In this document: positions 45,501-58,300 of the stretch, in pieces | Layout: every line of letters begins with the position of its first letter | How positions within the stretch are numbered: the stretch's first letter is position 1 | Assembly (NCBI RefSeq): GCF_001625215.2 | Contig: NC_030384.2 | Coordinates: forward strand, 26,524,527-26,588,526 | Origin: Daucus carota subsp. sativus | Lineage: Eukaryota > Streptophyta > Magnoliopsida > Apiales > Apiaceae | Reading direction: 5' to 3' | DNA length: 64,000 nucleotides | The notes under the pieces: generated by a model | The model's database searches: none | What the model was told of the DNA's origin: nothing | Seen by the model: the letters and a program-made list of their open reading frames with translations, nothing else | Translations under genes and position numbers: made by a program

Positions 45501-46843
45501 ACTAGACACAGACTGTGCATGCAGCTGTATATGATAACATGGCTCAGTCTTATATTGTAATTGTCCAAGTAATGTTCGTTTGGATGAATGCTGGCAGGGG
45601 TGTGCACGAGTCGGTTCGGCTCGGTTTCTACCTAAAACCGTTACCGAACCGTGTATTTCGGTTCGGTTCGGTTTTTGGGTAGAAACCGTAACCGAACCGT
45701 TTCAAACGGTTTTTTTCGATTCGGTTAACCGTGGGTCGATTTCGGTTTTTTTCCGGTTTTTATATGATTAGAAACTACTATGCAAATTTAATATTTTTAT
45801 TAATTTTAGAAAAATATTTATATACTTATTATATCAATTTCTCTTACTAAAATATATAATTAATATATTGTAGCACACATATATATATAATACGTTATAT
45901 ATAATAATATATAATAAATGTTACTCCCTCTGTCCCTCTCATTTCTTTACGGTTACTATTTTAGGATGTCCCTCTCATTTCTTTACGTTACTATAAATAG
46001 TAAGTTTTTCTCATCATTACACCCACTATCTTCCCCTACTATGTCATATTTAACAATAAAAACTACTATTACACCCACTACTTTCCTCCACTATCTCAAA
46101 TTTATTATTAAATATTGGTAGGTATCACCACTTTACCCACTTTTCATCTAACTTTACTCATTTTTCATACATTGTCTTGGTCTCCGTGTCCCCCTCCAAT
46201 GTAAACAATTGAGGGGGACGGAGGGAGTATATTCTTATTATATACTCCCTCCGTCTCAATTTATAGGTCCATTTTGGAATAAACACACATATTAAGAAAA
46301 AAGTTGGTTAGATGGAATCTTATCTCATGTATCATTAATTAGTGCATTGATAAGTGAGAATATTGTTGAGTTTCAAAAAAATCACAATAAATATAGGGAT
46401 TTAGTGCATTGAGAAATGAGAATAATGTTGAGTTTCAAAAAAATCACAATTAATATGTAGATAAATTTGTATTGAGAGAAGAGAGGGACAAGTATTTTGG
46501 GACAATTTTTTTTTCCAAAATGGACATATAAATTGAGACGGAGGGAGTATTATATAAACGGTTCGGTTTCGGTTCGGTTTTAGGGATAAAACCGTAACCG
46601 TTACCAAACCGTTATTTCGGTTCGGTTCGGTTACGGTTTTTTCCGGTTTTTGTCGGTTACGGTTTTTTTCGGTTTGGTTTTTCGGTTTTTCGGCTCGGTT
46701 TCGGTTTTCCGGTTTTTGTTTGCTCACCCCTTGCTGGCAGCCTATATATTACTAATCTAAATGAAGTGATGTAAACTTCTGTTGCAGATTACAGACGGAT
46801 GGTGCACAAAAACTACATGGCTGGAGAAACATTCGAAACTTAA
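39514..46843 (+). CDS. UBC20: Ubiquitin-conjugating enzyme E2, UBC19/20 (UBE2C) type, six exons
   Basis: Exons 39514-39629, 39713-39740, 41728-41955, 44259-44322, 44399-44458 and 46788-46843 keep frame and give 183 residues. In this E2 group (E2-C) the enzyme passes ubiquitin to targets of the anaphase-promoting complex, such as mitotic cyclins. Seen: a flexible N-terminus of about 38 residues, RLQKELMSLM across the 28-nt second exon, FPEGESIFTWIGTI, YPFKPPQVKFET, CFHPNVDQYGNICLDILQ with the HPN motif and the catalytic Cys at about residue 119, DKWSSAYDCRTILLSIQSLL, LNSSAAALWNNQE and YRRMV at the end. UBC19 and UBC20 cannot be told apart here. Introns 3 and 5 are swollen by transposable elements, but no exon is harmed. 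Confidence 0.93.
42568..42597 (+). other. G-run tract, possible G-quadruplex
   Basis: Five runs of three or more G's separated by one to three bases in 30 bp, on the transcribed-sense strand of intron 3 of the UBC gene. By base pattern it fits a G-quadruplex motif in DNA or pre-mRNA. Confidence 0.5.
42896..43918. mobile_element. Mutator-like element (Pack-MULE candidate) in UBC intron 3
   Basis: A perfect 9-bp target duplication, ATAAATAAA, flanks the element (42887-42895 and 43919-43927). The terminal inverted repeats are about 125 bp, from GAGTAAA(A/C)GACAAAAT through GTCTTTTAATAAGGTGGC. Both features are typical of Mutator-type elements. The 0.75-kb interior has no transposase. It is CT-rich with open frames of 158 residues (plus, 43261-43737) and 109 residues (minus, 43014-43343) and is GC-richer than its host, as expected of a captured gene fragment. 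I do not recognise the source gene. Confidence 0.85.
45924..46227. mobile_element. Stowaway-like MITE nested in the hAT element (first)
   Basis: Ends CTCCCTCTGTCCCTCTCATT and GAGGGGGACGGAGGGAG with TA on both sides (45922-45923 and 46228-46229). It is the same subfamily as 33650-34205 but without the nested insertion. Confidence 0.88.
46245..46547. mobile_element. Stowaway-like MITE nested in the hAT element (second)
   Basis: Ends CTCCCTCCGTCTCAATTTAT and ATAAATTGAGACGGAGGGAG with TA on both sides (46243-46244 and 46548-46549). It is the same subfamily as 31517-31818, in inverted internal orientation. Confidence 0.88.
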
Positions 46844-49800
46844 TATGAAAATCATTGTAGTAAAAGCCTCTTTGGCACTCTTTCCTTTAAGAAAGGAAAT
46901 GAGGGGGGAACTGTGGCATGCTTTCTCTCACAGCATCGATTAGAACCTCTCTATCATTTTATCATAAGTCGTCCCTGTATACAAATTGTTTTCAGTGGAA
47001 TATTGTCAATATCATGCTGTATAGTTTGCCCAATGAAATTTAATATTTGTTGCAGTGAATTGGAAATTTAGTCCCTTCTTTATTTCTCATTCACATTCTT
47101 ATAGGCCCTATAGCATTGGCACAAGTAAAGCCTAAAAAGAGAATATATTTTTGGTTTTTACCTAGAACCATTAGTTTAAATCTGTATTAGAAGCATTTTG
47201 TAATTTTGTCAAAACTTACTTTAACAACAACTACATCCTCAGAAAAGAGAGTTTAGCATTAGATCTGCCACATGTATTAGCTTTCGTTGACAAGACTTCC
47301 TAGGGCAACTCCAACCTAACACCAAAACACCATTTTGGTGTCAAATTTGGTGTCAAATTCATTCATATTGGCCCCCATATTTTCAATTTGTATTCTATAA
47401 ATAATTACAAATTTCTCTTTTTTTTCTTTAAACTAAACTTTTGTTTGCTGGTCATTTATATAACATGGTACCAAACCGACAACTACATTGTTTATTATAG
47501 TTTTTATAGACAAAGATTGGACCTTTTTTTTATAATAAAAAAAAGTATTTAATAGATGTTTAGCATTTTAATTTGTAAAAATAAGACACTTATTTTTTAT
47601 TTTTTTCTAAAATAAGGAAATCTAAATGTGATCTAAATTTATACTCTCTTCGTCTCTCTCAATTGTTTATATTTGGGGACGGAGATTTGATACGCATTCT
47701 AATATTCTCATAAAATATAGTTTGACAGATTATTTTGAATTTTTTTTTCTTTAAATAAATATTTACTATCTAAAATTTTATATAAAAAAAATTTCAAAAA
47801 AAAAATTATGATTTTATATGCACTTTAAGATGCGTGTCAAGTAATACAAAAAAGTATAGAGAAATGATAAGAGGTAACGAGCATAAAATTTATTTACTAG
47901 TGTTGTGCTATTACCTGTGTGTTTATTCAATAAATTTTATAATGTCGTGGGAATGCAGATATTGTGAAAAATAATAGAGATCAAATGTTATCCGCATGAG
48001 CGAGGGAACTGAGGGTTTAATTCGGTGAAATATCTTTTCGAAGCAATTTAAAAACTGACTTACGACTTATAATTTCTAATTTATGATGATTTATCGTGAT
48101 AAGTATCTAGTTTAAATTATTTATTTACTAATTTTCTATTGTAGATTACCTATGAAATTTAAAATATATAAAAAAATTAATAAAAAAAATTATGTCCAAC
48201 TAATATCTGATTTTAAATAATTTTTGATTTATAAATAATTTTAACCCAACTTCATTTAATATATTTTTTTGACTTCAAAACAAAAATACTTCAATCCAGA
48301 CATTAAAACGACAAACATGCCCTGTCTCAGAGTGCCAATGTCGCGCAAATATGTTGCGGAAGATATATTATATATTCTAATTAATTATTGACTTAAGAAT
48401 AATATGTTGAATTTGTGTAGCAAAGCAAATGTTGAAATGAAAGGTGGTGGTACATGGACAGGTATTGTTGCCTAAACCATTTCAATCATGGACCATCATT
48501 CAACCTGTCTTTTCATGTGGCCCAAACTTGCTCCATTACTCCTGTACAATCTTCATTTTTGACTCATGAAACTGGGCAATTTTTTACTTTTATTAAAGTT
48601 GCTATCGAAGAAAATACACAAACGTGGTCACTGGGACCATGGAGATACATCAGTAACAATACGACTGTCAAAATTGAGAATGTCAAAATTGAGAATGAGA
48701 ATTGATTGGTTAACTTATTAATTCAAAATTTTTAAAAAAATTTAAATTTATTATCAGACAAGTTAGGCATTTTTAATTCAAATCAAAATATAATCAGTAA
48801 AATATATTTTAACGGTTAATCGAGAATCGTGGATTTTTCAATAAATCAAGTTTTTTTTAAACAAAGATATGTAATAATAGTTTTTAACATGTTATCGTTC
48901 TGGGTCCAATATGAATATATCCAGAAATATTTTATCGAACATTAAACTTTTATAATTTGTATTTCTCGAGTCTTGGTATATCCGATTATTAGGATAACTT
49001 TATTTCAACATTAAATTCTTATAATTTAACTCGGATCTTTGTAAGTTCAATAATTAGATGATAAATTTTTTTGAGTAAAAGATCGGCAGTGAACATAATA
49101 TTGTTGATCAACATTGCACCTAAAAGAGTAGTATTAAAAGCATGAGAAATCCAACATATCTGCATAATCCGTGAAGTGACAGAGACAGTGCACTCACCAC
49201 CAGTACATTTGTATTCCTTTCACACACCATTTTAGAAAATGGACGTCACTGCTGGACTCATCACCAACAAACTAATAATCCACACAATCATGCATCTCCC
49301 CAATTATTACCACTCTCCGATTTCATCTCACAACTCAAACCTCAAACTCAATTTGTACAGTACTGCTATTATTAGCTTCACTGAAAAAACATGCACTAAA
49401 CATACCAATTCATTCTCGTACAAATAGAATCTGAATAGTGGATTCGTAGCTTTATTGCAAGATTTTGTTTGAAGCAACTAATGCTAATGCCTAGCGTTTA
49501 GATATGGATAATCATTGTGCAGAATGGGATAGATAGATGATGATGATCATCTTTATTTACGGGTGGATGGATGGAATCAATGAGTCATTCAGTCTCTGAT
49601 TAAGACACTCTATATGGGACTTGAGTGTTGGGACCGTGGCCGGTGCTGATCTCGACTTGATAATTTTTAATAATAAATATGTAATTTGGTTGGTCGGGAT
49701 GTCTTGTAGTCATATTTATCGGTTGTATATTCCGAATACATCCAGAGTTTTCGTCTATAAGAAATTTTTCTAACATTATTCCAAAATTTGAGTTGTCAGG

Positions 49801-50230
49801 ATTTTTTTAATAGTTCGAAGGTCAGCCGAGACTCTAACATTGACGAGTCCTCTTTAGTTTTAGCACTGGTGTATGTACTAGATGCATTATAGGTATGTGG
49901 GAGCAAGAATTTAGTGGGAATAAGTGATCAATGTCACTGCCGTATTGCAAAACACTTAATGGAGCAGCAGTTTCACATCTTTGTGCGAAGAAAAAAGAGT
50001 GTGAGTGCACAACTTAGGCAACTATAATACACATAATATGTGGATTTAAATCTCGCCCAACTCTTCCAATAAAATGAATGCGCTTGGTGTATGTATGTGA
50101 AACAAATTATCTCATCTTAACACAGACAAATGGTCCAATGTCAAAAGCTCACATTTCAAAATCCACCTGCCCTACTTACCAAATGCCTACGTTGATTTAG
50201 CGTCAACTGATTCTGCAGATACATATATTA
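46844..50230. other. Gene-free, AT-rich interval
   Basis: The first part holds the UBC 3' UTR. Near 47304 a single MITE end (GGGCAACTCCAACCTAACACC) is seen without its partner, and near 47643 a lone Stowaway-like end. The open frames at 48454-48705 and 49239-49427 match no family known to me and lack flanking gene signals. Confidence 0.5.
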
Positions 50231-50453
50231 CTTCCTCAGTTTTTTAATATTTGATGTTTTGACTTTTGACACACATGAGTTGATTGGATATTAAAAATTA
50301 TTATTTTTGATTGTTTTTTTTGTGAATTAAATTTTTGATTATATATTTTTATTCAGAAAAAAAATTTAAAAATAATAATTTTAACAACTCGGTCAAAGCA
50401 CTTAAACATACGTGCCCAAAGTCAAAGCGTCAAATATTAAAAAACAGAGGGAG
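50231..50453. mobile_element. Stowaway-like MITE
   Basis: Ends CTTCCTCAGTTTTTTAATATTTG and CAAATATTAAAAAACAGAGGGAG form an inverted repeat, flanked by TA on both sides. The inner TTTGACTTT / AAAGTCAAA segments also pair. Confidence 0.8.
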
Positions 50454-50738
50454 TAATAAATTATTTGCCTGAACGAGAATGCAATAATAGTGTCTCTCGC
50501 TCTTGCCTATATTTTCTCGGAAATGAGAATGTAACAAAAACCCAGAAACTTGGTTACAGTAGTTGTAACAACTTGGGATCAGTCTGAATCATAACAACAA
50601 GATGTATGACACATCACACAAGTTGTTCAAACAACTCCTTACATTAAAGACTCATAATCGGACACCAGTGAACTATTATTCTTTCACCCGTAACGAACTA
50701 AACCAAACCGAGTTTGAGTTTCTGCTGGCAAAGTTTAA

Positions 50739-51648
50739 TGCTGTGTTTGGTTGGGATGAATGAAAATGGAGGGAATGAAATGAGATTTGAAATATAATTT
50801 AGTTGGAATGTATAATGATTGTTGGGCCAGCTAAGCGAGCCTAACTCCACGATAGTACGATATTGTCCGCTTTGGACATAGCTCGCACGGCATTGTTTTT
50901 GGGCACCTCCCAAAAGGCTTTGTTCTATTGGAGTTGTTCTGACTGTTTATATTCTAGCTTTATGCCCCTCCCACAACCGATGTGGAACAACTCCTAACAA
51001 TCTCCCCCTTCACACATCGGGCTCGATTCTGCTTCCTGGTGTGTGATCGGGCTCCCCTTAAACCCATACTGGAAGTCCGTCTGGCCATCTGGCTCCCTCT
51101 AGGTCCAAACTGGAAGGTCCACTTGCCTTATCCTTAAGCCCATTCTGGGTAGCCCATCCGCCTTTTCCTGGGCCTGTTCTGAAGCCCACTTGAGATTGTT
51201 ATGGACCGTTTCAACCTGTCTCTGATACCACTTGTTGGGCCAGCTAAGCGAGCCTAACTCCACGATAGTACGATATTGTCCGCTTTGGGCCTAGCCCGCA
51301 CGGCTTTGTTTTTGGGCACCTATCAAAAGGCCTCGTTCTATTGGAGTTGTTCTGGCTGTTTATATTCTAGCTTTATGCCCCTCCCACAACCGATGTGGGA
51401 CAACTCCTAACAATAATTTCATTCCTTCCACCATTCCATTCTAATGACTCTTAATTAGAGTTCAAACCCTCCATTTTGTGAAGTAATGCTCCATTCCTTA
51501 TGATACCTATTTTCTACCCAAATGTTATCATACAAAATTTGCACTCACTCATTTTTTTCAAAATCATCCCTCCTACACTCTATTATTTTTTTTTTGTTTG
51601 TACTCATTCTATTCCATTCCATTCCATTCTTCCCAACCAAACACAACA
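50739..51648. mobile_element. Tourist-like (PIF/Harbinger) MITE, second family member, split by a TRIM
   Basis: Ends TGCTGTGTTTGGTTGGGA and TCCCAACCAAACACAACA, flanked by TAA and TAG, a 3-bp duplication with one change. The inner AATGGAATGGAAT-type sequence matches the element at 1136-1444. A 593-bp TRIM retrotransposon (50820-51412) lies inside. Confidence 0.8.
50820..51412 (-). mobile_element. TRIM retrotransposon, complete
   Basis: Two 180-bp direct repeats (50820-50999 and 51233-51412) are nearly identical and run TG...CA. Read on the minus strand, the LTR starts TGTTAGGAGTTGTCCCACAT with the CCCACATCGGTTGTGGGAGG motif common in plant TRIMs. Just inside the first LTR on that strand is AGTGGTATCAGAGA (primer-binding site, complement of 51219-51232). 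A polypurine tract GAAGGGGGAGA lies before the other LTR. The internal region is only 233 bp with no coding capacity. The flanks ATGAT and ATAAT are a 5-bp duplication with one change. Confidence 0.92.
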
Positions 51649-54600
51649 TAGGAATTATTCAAGATTTAATTTTACAAGTTATTATTTTGAAGTATTTATT
51701 AGATGATTATAAGATCGAACCAATAATATGTTGAATTTCGGCCGGATTTAAGTAAAATCAGTCGTAAAAATAATAAATCTAAAAATATATCATATATTTC
51801 CGAAATAAGTTTTAGAAAATTTTAGAGCTTTATCGTAGAAAAAATCAATACCCATAATCGTTCCTTTCTTGCTACCGGATACAAAAATTATTAGATGAGA
51901 GAAACTCCTCAATTTGAATGATTGCGAAAACGAATGAAACTGAATTGTGTACGAAATAACCTAAAAAATGGGTCCAAGTTGATCATCCTAAATTTCTTCT
52001 TCATCTAACCGTTCCTTCTAATATAACACAAAGTACCAAGTTGATGATTTCACGACACTTTCAGATGCAGACACCTAAGTCTTAGTGTTGAAACTCGATT
52101 TACATATGATTAGTATGATAATACATCCAAATTCCAAAATCGGTTCTTCTTAAAATATGTACTCTGCTTGATTAACAATAGACCGAGGGAGGATATATAT
52201 TTGAAACGAGGACCATTCATTTATAAAAATTACAGTAATAGTAGTAGGGTATGTGACAAGTGACAAAAACACTAGAAAACTGTACCGGTAGGTCATGGGT
52301 CACCCATATTTTTGACCATATCATTGCAATTTTTAACACTTCACTATATATGTGCACAAAGGGCAACTCAACATCATATTTCTACTAGTATACTAAGAAT
52401 CTAAAATATAGTAAATTTTATAAACTAACTATGACCGAAAGAGTCTACAATATTGTGCTATTTTGGAATGTTTAGCTCCTATAAATAAACTAGGAGCCTT
52501 GGTACTAATTTGAATTTTTGATTTCAAATTCTTTCCGCTCCCCTACTTTGAGAGTATATTTTATTACATGCCGTATAAATATTTGTTAGATTCAGAAAAC
52601 TTGATTATGTTTAGTTTAAGACAGAGCTTAAAACGAACTCAAAAATTATGTACAAAAATAGAATAGTGCAACTCAAAATAAACCACTCATATCATAGGGT
52701 ATCACAGTATGATTTCGCAAAAAAGTTGTCAAACTTAAAATTTTGTGCAATATTTTTTGTTATGAAATACTCCTTCCGCCCCCTAAATTGTACGACGGAA
52801 ACGCAACGCTCATTTTAATATTTTCATAAAATATAGTTTTATAATTTATTTTTAAGATTTTATTTTTCTAAAATAGTAAATTATAATATAAGACTTAAGA
52901 GTATAAAAATAAATAAGACCTGGACTGCATGACAATATCACTGTATCAACATTAGGTTGCTCTGCCACAACAATAACAATATGACATGATAGTAAAATCA
53001 TTGTGCAAACAAAACATACTGCATTCACCTTGGTAACTGGGAGTAAAAGAGATACTCATGTGTGTAAAACGTTCCGACAAAACAAAGATATTTTGGGAGA
53101 TTATACTTGTAGATGAACTATGACAAGCTAATTACCGTGCTAATGTAAAAGTAATCGCGGCAGAGAATCTAGTACAAAGAGCTGGGTGTCAAAATTAAAA
53201 AACACCAGTCGTGACAAAAGGTTTAAGAATTTCATGTAATTACACCGCGTCGTCTGCAATAAATTATTCTCCCGAAGAAAAACAAGTCAAGATATGACCT
53301 TTCCACCAACCTTTTCTACCCGAATACTGTACTCTTGTCTTTTATCAACCGGCTTTGTTCCAATAAATTAATATATCAAGACTGTTAATTTTATATGCTT
53401 TGTTTGTCATCTCCTTTTCTTCATACAATAGCTAGAGGAACTACTCCGTCTTAATTAATTAATTTTAAACCATATGTATTATCTTAAAAAAATTATTTAT
53501 TCATTGCTATGAGAATAAAATTTCAAAACACTCTCTCCGTCCCCTTTTAAATGTTCATTTTGATTTTCAAAATATCAAATTAACCAAATTTTGATTGAAA
53601 TTACAAATTATCTATTCATTATTTTTAAAATCTTAAAATTACGTATTAAAATAGACTAAATTTATTTTCTAATGATATTATTATTATTATTATTATCAAT
53701 TGTATGATATATCTAAATTTCAGTGAAAATATAGTCAATTTGATTGGTGAAAATCAAAATGGACATGTAAAAAGAGACGGGGTAACAAGTTTAAAGATAA
53801 TACTAGCTAATCGGAAATCATATATTCCCTCCCTTCCATTTCTTGAGCTTGTTTGACTAGGATAATTTTTAAGAAATCAACGCTTGGAGTCTAGAGCAAG
53901 TAAAATAATGTTCTACAAGTGTTTCATAAAAATATTAAAAGTAATACCCTAATATTTAAGACAATATTTTAGTATATATTCTAACAAAATGTCATAAAAT
54001 CATGTTTAAATATTTAATAATATGCCCCGTCTTTTTTTAGTTGTCAGGTAAACTCAACTCAAATAAATTGGAACAAATACTCAACCTCCCCAATAAATTC
54101 CATGTACGTTGGCTAAGGTCGAATATTGCAACCTAAACACCCCGGGTTCATAAAGATGGTGCACTACAACTACCATACTAAATGAAACCTGACATAAGAA
54201 GTAGATGACTTTGGATGACTTTAGATTCAAAGATTAACATGCATATAATTGTATGTCTAGTCGACTAAGTTCGTTTAGATACCCAGCTAATAAGAATTAT
54301 ACTTTATTAAATATTAATAAGCCCTATTCTCCTTTATCTGAAATATTCGAATATGACTCATTCCAAAAAATACCAAAAATAATTATAAAATATATAAGTC
54401 TAAATTGTTTAAAAACGACATCCACGTGACTATCGAGTTTATTTAAAATATAAAATCTCATGATTTACGTAGACACCTAAGCCAAGATTTTGAATGCTCA
54501 TCTTCTTTTCTTTTGTAAACTACTAAATGGCAATTGCGTCCCAGCAAATTGTTTACATTCAATTATTTAAATGTATTTTAAGATTTACCTCGAATATAAT

Positions 54601-55398
54601 TTCATAACATTTTTTTTTATTTTTTAAATGCTCGTCTCCTTTTCTTTGTAAACCAGAAGTATGATTATAGGCGAAAATAATGTGTTGCTACGTATATTCC
54701 TAGTAATTTTGTTCGGAGCACCGTAGTGATATTCAAAGCCGAATGGTCCCAAAAATAATGTCAAATTTCAATTTTATTTTCATTTTGTTTTAACAAAATG
54801 TCGCAATCATTTTGGTGGGTGCTTCTCGCAGAACCGTAAATCATAAAAGCTAGAAATTTAATGTAACCAACATCTTCTCTTCTTATCTACATGCACACAC
54901 ATGTATATAAATCCATTGTATATTTGTATGTCTTTGGTCCGTGACAGATACAGAGGAGTAACCAGAAGAAGACTACATACGACGACAAGGATAATTTGCT
55001 TGTACTAAAGTTGACGTGTCTTCTCCGGCGTAAGTTAGCTTCCCTCCGCTTCCACATTTTTATTCCTTCCCTTCCCACTCTTTCACACCTGCACACACAA
55101 CTTATATATTTCCGTCACGGAATCAGGATTCCGAAATATTAAACTCAATTATATAATATGAATATTGAAATTTAGCTTTTTGTTGTTGATTTTTAAAGTT
55201 CAGTTGAGAATTGAAAAAATAAAATATCTTATATTTTTTTGAGGTATGTTGGAACTTGAAATGCGGATTTTATTAATTTTCGAAGTTCAGCTCGGACCAC
55301 GTGTATTAGTTCTAAAGTGGTTAAGTAATGTCAAATTCTTGCAGCTGCAGCATTTGTGATTAACTACTACCAACTCAACGACATTTTGAGGGCTAAAG
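51649..55398. other. Gene-free, AT-rich interval upstream of the beta-galactosidase
   Basis: No gene is supported. It holds a Stowaway-like MITE (53531-53782), a lone Stowaway-type end near 52770-52800 (ACTCCTTCCGCCCCCTAAAT), a short ATT microsatellite near 53679-53698, and presumed promoter sequence. The 69-residue minus-strand frame at 54887-55096 is not convincing. Confidence 0.5.
53531..53782. mobile_element. Stowaway-like MITE
   Basis: Ends CTCTCTCCGTCCCCTTTTAAATGTTCATTTTGATTTTC (53531 onward) pair with the complement at about 53745-53782 (GAAAATCAAAATGGACATGTAAAAAGAGACGGGG). A TA follows on the right; the left flank is CA, so the duplication is decayed. Confidence 0.7.
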
Positions 55399-58300
55399 AT
55401 GAGAGGAACAGAGTGTGTGATGATGCTGTTTGTTTTGTTAATGGTGGGGGATTATGCAACGACGACGTTTGGAACTACGGTGACATATGATCATCGGGCT
55501 ATTGTCATCGACGGCAAGCGGAGAGTGTTGGTTTCGGGTTCTATTCATTATCCTCGGAGCACTCCTGATGTACATTTGTTTTTCCCGCTTTAATTCTGTT
55601 GTGTGTTTAGTACACAGTTTTAGAATTTTTTGTTTTGATTTATTTCCATGTGGAAAATGCAGATGTGGCCGGACTTGATTCAGAAATCGAAGGATGGAGG
55701 GTTGGATGTGATTGAGACTTATGTTTTCTGGGATTTGCATGAACCTGTCCGGAACCAGGTTCTGTTATGTTTTTTCGAGTTCTCGTGTTGAGTATAGTTC
55801 TCGTTTGAGACAGACCCGTGTGTGTATGGATATAATTTGAAATGAAGTGATTCTAATTTCTGAAGTAAAAACATATATAATTTGGGGGTGAGATGGGTTT
55901 GGCTGAGTGGCTTAAAATAACATTTCTAGAGGTGTGGTTGGTGATGAGTATACTATAAATGTGTATGTGTAGATGGATAATAGATTGATAATGATACTTA
56001 TGTGTTATACTGATTTCCCTGCAAATATGATTATGCAGTTTAATTTTGAGGGGAGAAATGATTTGGTTAAGTTCTTGAAGTTGATTGCGGATGCTGGTCT
56101 ATATGCTCATCTTCGAATTGGTCCTTATGTTTGTGCTGAGTGGAACTACGGGTAATTGTTATTAAACGCTATTAAATGATGGAATATCTGTTTCATACAG
56201 TTTATAATTCAACTATATTATAGTACTATTATCTCAAAGTAAGTTTTTTTATGTTTTGTTTACACCAGAGGATTTCCGCTTTGGTTGCATTTTATACCTG
56301 GGATTAAGTTTAGGACAAATAACGAGCCATTCAAGGTTTTTTCCCCTATTACACTTTCTAGTTTCTGTGGTCGTTATTCTAGATAATCTGATCAGGTAAA
56401 TGAAGTTATATGGATAAGTTTGTCTTCTATAGGCGGAGATGAAGCGTTTTACTGCTAAGATTGTGGACTTGATGAAGCAAGAAAAACTTTATGCCTCACA
56501 AGGGGGACCGATTATTTTATCTCAGGTAATTTCTTCCATTCTCTGTTCATAAAATAGTTAGTTATCAGAATATTGTGATCTCTTCCCACTTTTCTGTTTC
56601 ACATCTGTATCTTGAATATCAGATTGAAAATGAGTATGGAAATGTGCAATCTCACTATGGAGCTGGCGCCAAGCCATATGTTAACTGGGCAGCCGCAATG
56701 GCTACATCCCTCAATACAGGGGTTCCATGGGTGATGTGCCAGCAAGCAGACACTCCTGATCCACTCGTGAGTTCTTTTTGTTAGTCTATCATCATTGGTC
56801 TGTATTACTATGCATACTTTTAGTTATTGATCTTGTACAAGAAGTTTGATAGGCTCTCTAATTATACATTTTGTTTTACAGATCAACACTTGCAATGGGT
56901 TTTATTGTGACGGGTTCACCCCTAATTCTCCTAAGAAGCCTAAAATGTGGACTGAAAATTGGAGTGGATGGTAAGTCATATTCTCTTAGTCAACTGGGGT
57001 ACGAGTTAATTGCTCAAAGTTTGACCTCCTTTTCATTTGGAATATGTAGGTTTCTTGCATTTGGTGGTGCTGTCCCATATAGACCTGTCGAAGACCTTGG
57101 GTTTTCAGTGGCGCGCTTTTATCAGCGAGGTGGCACCTTTCAGAACTATTACATGGTAATATTGTCCGTGGATCTTATGTGCAAGTTCTTCGTGATGATT
57201 ACTATTGTTTCCTTGTGACCAGTTTTAGCCAAAAACTATGAACTGAATATAAAGAGGTGTTCTGTTTTCTTTTGACAGTATCATGGTGGTACCAACTTTG
57301 GCCGATCATCTGGCGGCCCATTTATATCTACCAGCTACGATTACGATGCTCCTATTGATGAATATGGTAAGCTATTAATAAAATTAATATTGTGTAGGTC
57401 TAGTACAAAAATGCGACAAGCCCACTATATTTCTTCCAGCATCACAACAAGGATTAGAATTTTCATCTATGAGTAATTGTGAATGACACAGAAAGTATGA
57501 AAACTGATTTTCTACTATATTAGGCACAATGGATTGCAGTATTTCGGGTTTTATCAGTATATCATGTGCATAAGAAATATATAGGATATCCCTGTTCTTA
57601 TGCATGTAAGTGCAGCACAGGACTCATCACTTCACTTGTGTTGTAGGACTTCTCAGACAACCTAAATGGGGACACCTTAAGGATCTTCACAAGGCTGTAA
57701 AGCTCTGTGAAGAAGCAATGGTGGCAACTGATCCAACAACCACTTCCCTTGGTACAAATTTAGAGGTATAAAAATAGCTCTATAATCCTTAAGCAATTTT
57801 CTCATTGTGTCTTTGTTTCTAATCTTCTTAGCTATTGAGTCAGATAATTCCTTGAATATCATTTGCTTCCTTAAACTGAAAGCCATAAATTTCAAGACCG
57901 GATATTACTGCATCTCTGTGCAGGCAGTAGTACTCTTTCTGCCCACAATAAGCTTATATAATATCTTCTTTAGTAGCAAATGCCAAATGTTCGTAAGTTA
58001 CATGAATAAAGTTGTGAAGTAGTAAGAAATATCACTAGCTACAGAAATTTTGTTTGCTAAAACTTCTTCAAATTTGTCAGTCTTTAACTTTGTAAATTGG
58101 TCAAATAAAAAGTTGAATTACAAAAAAATTTCTGTGCAAATATTCCTGGGAAGCAAAGAGAACATTTGCTTGTTTTTAACTAGTAGAATTTTAATATTTA
58201 TGAGATGAATGGTATGAAGTGTCCTTTACTAATGATACTCATATTTAACAATTAACTTCTGGGATATATGTATGGGCTTTTAATGTGTTTGACGTCCGGA

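Larger units (their letters stand above)
45597..46731. mobile_element. hAT element with two nested Stowaway MITEs in UBC intron 5
   Basis: A perfect 8-bp duplication, TGCTGGCA, flanks the element (45589-45596 and 46732-46739). The ends GGGGTGTGCACGAG and TTTGCTCACCCCT and the dense CGGTT(C/T)GGTT motifs, direct at one side and mirrored at the other, fit hAT non-autonomous elements. Without the two nested MITEs it would be about 0.53 kb. Confidence 0.85.

Noticed and set aside
48454-48705. 83-residue open frame
   Set aside because: No family resemblance, no supporting splice or promoter signals, and it ends in a simple repeated peptide.
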